Origin: SG8-41 sp035620515
GTDB lineage: Bacteria > Pseudomonadota > Gammaproteobacteria > Burkholderiales > SG8-41
Direction of reading: 5' to 3'
Assembly: GCA_035620515.1 (NCBI GenBank)
Contig: DASPGR010000283.1
Location: 1-7,632, forward strand
Length of the DNA: 7,632 bases
Part shown: piece by piece, positions 5,971 to 7,632 of the stretch
Layout: each line of letters starts with the position of its first letter
How positions within the stretch are numbered: position 1 is the stretch's first letter
Notes under the pieces: model-generated
The model's input: the letters and a program-made list of their open reading frames with translations, nothing else
What the model was told of the DNA's origin: nothing
Databases searched by the model: none
Program-made: the position numbers and the translations under genes

Positions 5971-7377
5971 AACACGAACGATCTTCATGGTATTGGTGCC
6001 GCCGGCCTTGCCGTAAGGCTCGCCGATCGTCAGCACGATGTAATCGCCGTTCTGCACCGCGCCGCGCTTGAGAAGCTCGTCCTCCGCCATGTGCAATGCC
6101 CTCTCCGGGTCCCGCGCGCCCTTGAACTTGATCGGATGGACCCCCCGGAAGAGCGTCACGCGGCGCCTCGTCTCCACCACGGAGCTCATCGCGTAGATCG
6201 GCACGATCGTCGACATTCTCGACATCAGCAGGACCGTGTTCCCGCTCTGGGTCATGGCCGAGACGGCCTTGATGTCGAGATTGTTGCTGGTGAAGACCGT
6301 CGCCCGCGCGATCGCTTCCTCGGCACTCGCCGGACGCTGGTTGCGGCGGCGGTCGCTGGCGGGCTCGTCCTCCTTCTCCGCTTCGACGCAAACGCGCGCC
6401 ATCGCGGCGACCGTTTCCACCGGAAACTGCCCGGTCGCGGTCTCCGCCGACAGCATCACCGCGTCGGTGCCGTCGAGCACCGCGTTCGCCACGTCGGACA
6501 CCTCCGCGCGCGTGGGAATCGGGTTGCTGATCATCGATTCCATCATCTGCGTCGCGGTGATCGTCAGCCGGTTTCGCTCGCGCGCGAGGCGGATCATCCG
6601 CTTCTGCAGCGCCGGCACGACCGCATCGCCGACTTCGACCGCGAGGTCCCCGCGGGCCACCATGACGCAGTCGGCCGCATCGAGAATGTCCTCGAGCGCG
6701 GTGATCGCTTCCGCGCGCTCGATCTTCGCGACCATCAGCGCGTGGCCGCCCGCCTTGCGCATGAGATCCCGCGCCCAGCGGATGTCGGCGCCCGAGCGCG
6801 GGAACGACACCCCCAGAAAATCTGCGTTCAACTGCGCTGCGAGCCGGATGTCGCGGCGGTCCTTCTCGGTCAGCGCCGGCGCCGTGAGCCCGCCGCCCTT
6901 GCGGTTGATGCCCTTGTTGTTGGAGAGAACGCCGCCCTGCTCCACCACGCAATGGATGCGCGGGCCGCGAACGGAGGAAACGCCCAGCACGATGCGCCCG
7001 TCGTCGAGCAGCAGGGTGTCGCCCGGACGGACGTCGTTGGGCAAATTGCGGTAGTCCAGGCCCACGCAGTGCTGGTCACCGGGGCCGCCGTCGGCATCGA
7101 GGATGAACTTGGCGCCCGGTTTGAGGTTCACCTTGCCCTCGCGAAAACGGCCGATGCGGATCTTCGGCCCCTGCAGGTCGACCAAGACGCCGACCGCGCG
7201 ACCCGCACGCCGCGCAAGCGAGCGCACCAGCTCCACGTTTCTGCGATGCTCGGCCGGCGCGCCATGGGAGAAATTGATGCGCACCACGTCGAGGCCGGCA
7301 TCGATCATGCGCGCGAGCGTCTTCTTGTCGCTCGAAGCGGGGCCGAGGGTCGCGACGATCTTGGTGCGGCGCTGCAT
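5950..7377 (-). CDS. pyk: Pyruvate kinase (PykA / type II-like)
   Basis: A 475-residue enzyme making ATP and pyruvate from phosphoenolpyruvate and ADP, the last step of glycolysis. Length and sequence match E. coli PykA closely. The N-terminal barrel starts RRTKIVATLGPAS, with R33, N35 and S37 in VRINFSHG. D67 lies in VDLQGPKIR, and the B domain spans about 71-167 (LSNNKGIN at 151-158). Catalytic K218 and E220 lie in VAKIERAEA, D244 in MVARGDLAVEVG and T276 in ITATQMMESM, followed by GTDAVMLSAETATG (303-316). The C-terminal allosteric domain from about 345 ends with GGTNTMKIVRVGE. The final residues are encoded by one arm of a hairpin. The ATG at 7377 has no recognisable Shine-Dalgarno sequence, but no other start codon fits the family N-terminus. 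pgk ends 51 bases upstream, so the genes are probably co-transcribed. Confidence 0.97.
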   Translation of the reverse strand: MQRRTKIVATLGPASSDKKTLARMIDAGLDVVRINFSHGAPAEHRRNVELVRSLARRAGRAVGVLVDLQGPKIRIGRFREGKVNLKPGAKFILDADGGPGDQHCVGLDYRNLPNDVRPGDTLLLDDGRIVLGVSSVRGPRIHCVVEQGGVLSNNKGINRKGGGLTAPALTEKDRRDIRLAAQLNADFLGVSFPRSGADIRWARDLMRKAGGHALMVAKIERAEAITALEDILDAADCVMVARGDLAVEVGDAVVPALQKRMIRLARERNRLTITATQMMESMISNPIPTRAEVSDVANAVLDGTDAVMLSAETATGQFPVETVAAMARVCVEAEKEDEPASDRRRNQRPASAEEAIARATVFTSNNLDIKAVSAMTQSGNTVLLMSRMSTIVPIYAMSSVVETRRRVTLFRGVHPIKFKGARDPERALHMAEDELLKRGAVQNGDYIVLTIGEPYGKAGGTNTMKIVRVGEHRRA

Positions 7378-7428
7378 GACGGGCCGAGTGTAGTCGGGGG
7401 AAATTACAAACTCAATCGCTGGATCGGC

Positions 7429-7632
7429 TCACCGCTGCCGCGCTCTTTGTTCGAGGACCTCGATCGCCGGGAGCGTCTTGCCCTCGAGGAACTCGAGGAA
7501 CGCCCCGCCGCCGGTTGAAATGTAGGAGATCTTGTCCGAGACGCCGTACTTCGCGATCGCAGCCAGGGTGTCCCCGCCGCCGGCGATCGAGAAAGCGTTC
7601 GACCGGGCGATGGCCTGCGCGATCGTCCGCGT
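7429..7632 (-). CDS. pgk: Phosphoglycerate kinase, C-terminal end (5' part beyond window)
   Basis: The last 67 residues of phosphoglycerate kinase, open to the right edge and ending at a TGA at 7429-7431. The fragment carries the nucleotide-binding loop AGGGDTLAAI (17-26) and the C-terminal signature ISTGGGAFLEFLEGKTLP (38-55), both diagnostic of the family. The enzyme moves a phosphate between 1,3-bisphosphoglycerate and ADP in glycolysis, and runs in reverse in gluconeogenesis and the Calvin cycle. It precedes pyk on the same strand by 51 bases; that gap holds no gene and no clear promoter or terminator. Confidence 0.95.
   Translation of the reverse strand, partial: TRTIAQAIARSNAFSIAGGGDTLAAIAKYGVSDKISYISTGGGAFLEFLEGKTLPAIEVLEQRARQR

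Noticed and set aside
5477..6952. 491-residue minus-strand frame overlapping pyk, the gap and fba
   Set aside because: An alternative frame through two confirmed genes. Its product is Arg/Gly-rich with no domain, and it reads through the repeats of the gap.
5962..7518. 518-residue open frame on the plus strand
   Set aside because: Antisense shadow of pyk and the pgk end; the composition is typical of reversed GC-rich coding sequence.

Overview
This is a GC-rich window with long antisense open frames, as expected from strong GC bias at third codon positions. All seven genes I can support lie on the minus strand. The gene content fits a proteobacterium, most likely a betaproteobacterium of Burkholderiales type. 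The grounds are an E. coli PykA-like pyruvate kinase, a pgk-pyk-fba order, and a tripartite tricarboxylate transporter (TTT) locus, a family greatly expanded in that group. The lineage is inferred from family resemblance only; no search was run.

Right part (7632 down to 4704, in order of transcription): the C-terminal end of phosphoglycerate kinase (pgk), a complete pyruvate kinase (pyk), and a complete class I (Schiff-base, eukaryote-type) fructose-1,6-bisphosphate aldolase (fba). This is a central carbon module for glycolysis, gluconeogenesis or the Calvin cycle. The pyk-fba gap of about 210 bases is the most structured non-coding stretch in the window. It holds a hairpin across the pyk stop codon, a second perfect hairpin, a 13-bp direct repeat flanking that second hairpin, and a 7-bp-period repeat just upstream of the fba ribosome binding site.

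Left part (4580 down to 1): a CobW/COG0523 metallochaperone GTPase, a metal-dependent amidohydrolase, a small single-domain cupin with a very basic N-terminus, and the membrane subunits TctB and TctA of a TTT carboxylate transporter. TctA runs off the left edge. Gaps are 37, 78 and 15 bases, followed by a 13-base tctB-tctA overlap, so most of the group is probably co-transcribed. A plausible reading is a small uptake-and-hydrolysis cluster: TctAB imports an organic acid or acyl/aminoacyl compound, and the amidohydrolase and cupin act on it. The GTPase may supply metal to one or both enzymes. The substrate cannot be read from the sequence.

A second 7-bp-period repeat (GTGANNN, four units, 28 bp) lies in the amidohydrolase-cupin gap. 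It has the same unit count and core as the one upstream of fba but the opposite orientation. I see no tRNA, rRNA, CRISPR array, insertion sequence or phage gene. I do not see a clearly novel multi-gene system. The intergenic repeats and the COG0523-amidohydrolase-cupin-TTT grouping are the parts most worth checking.
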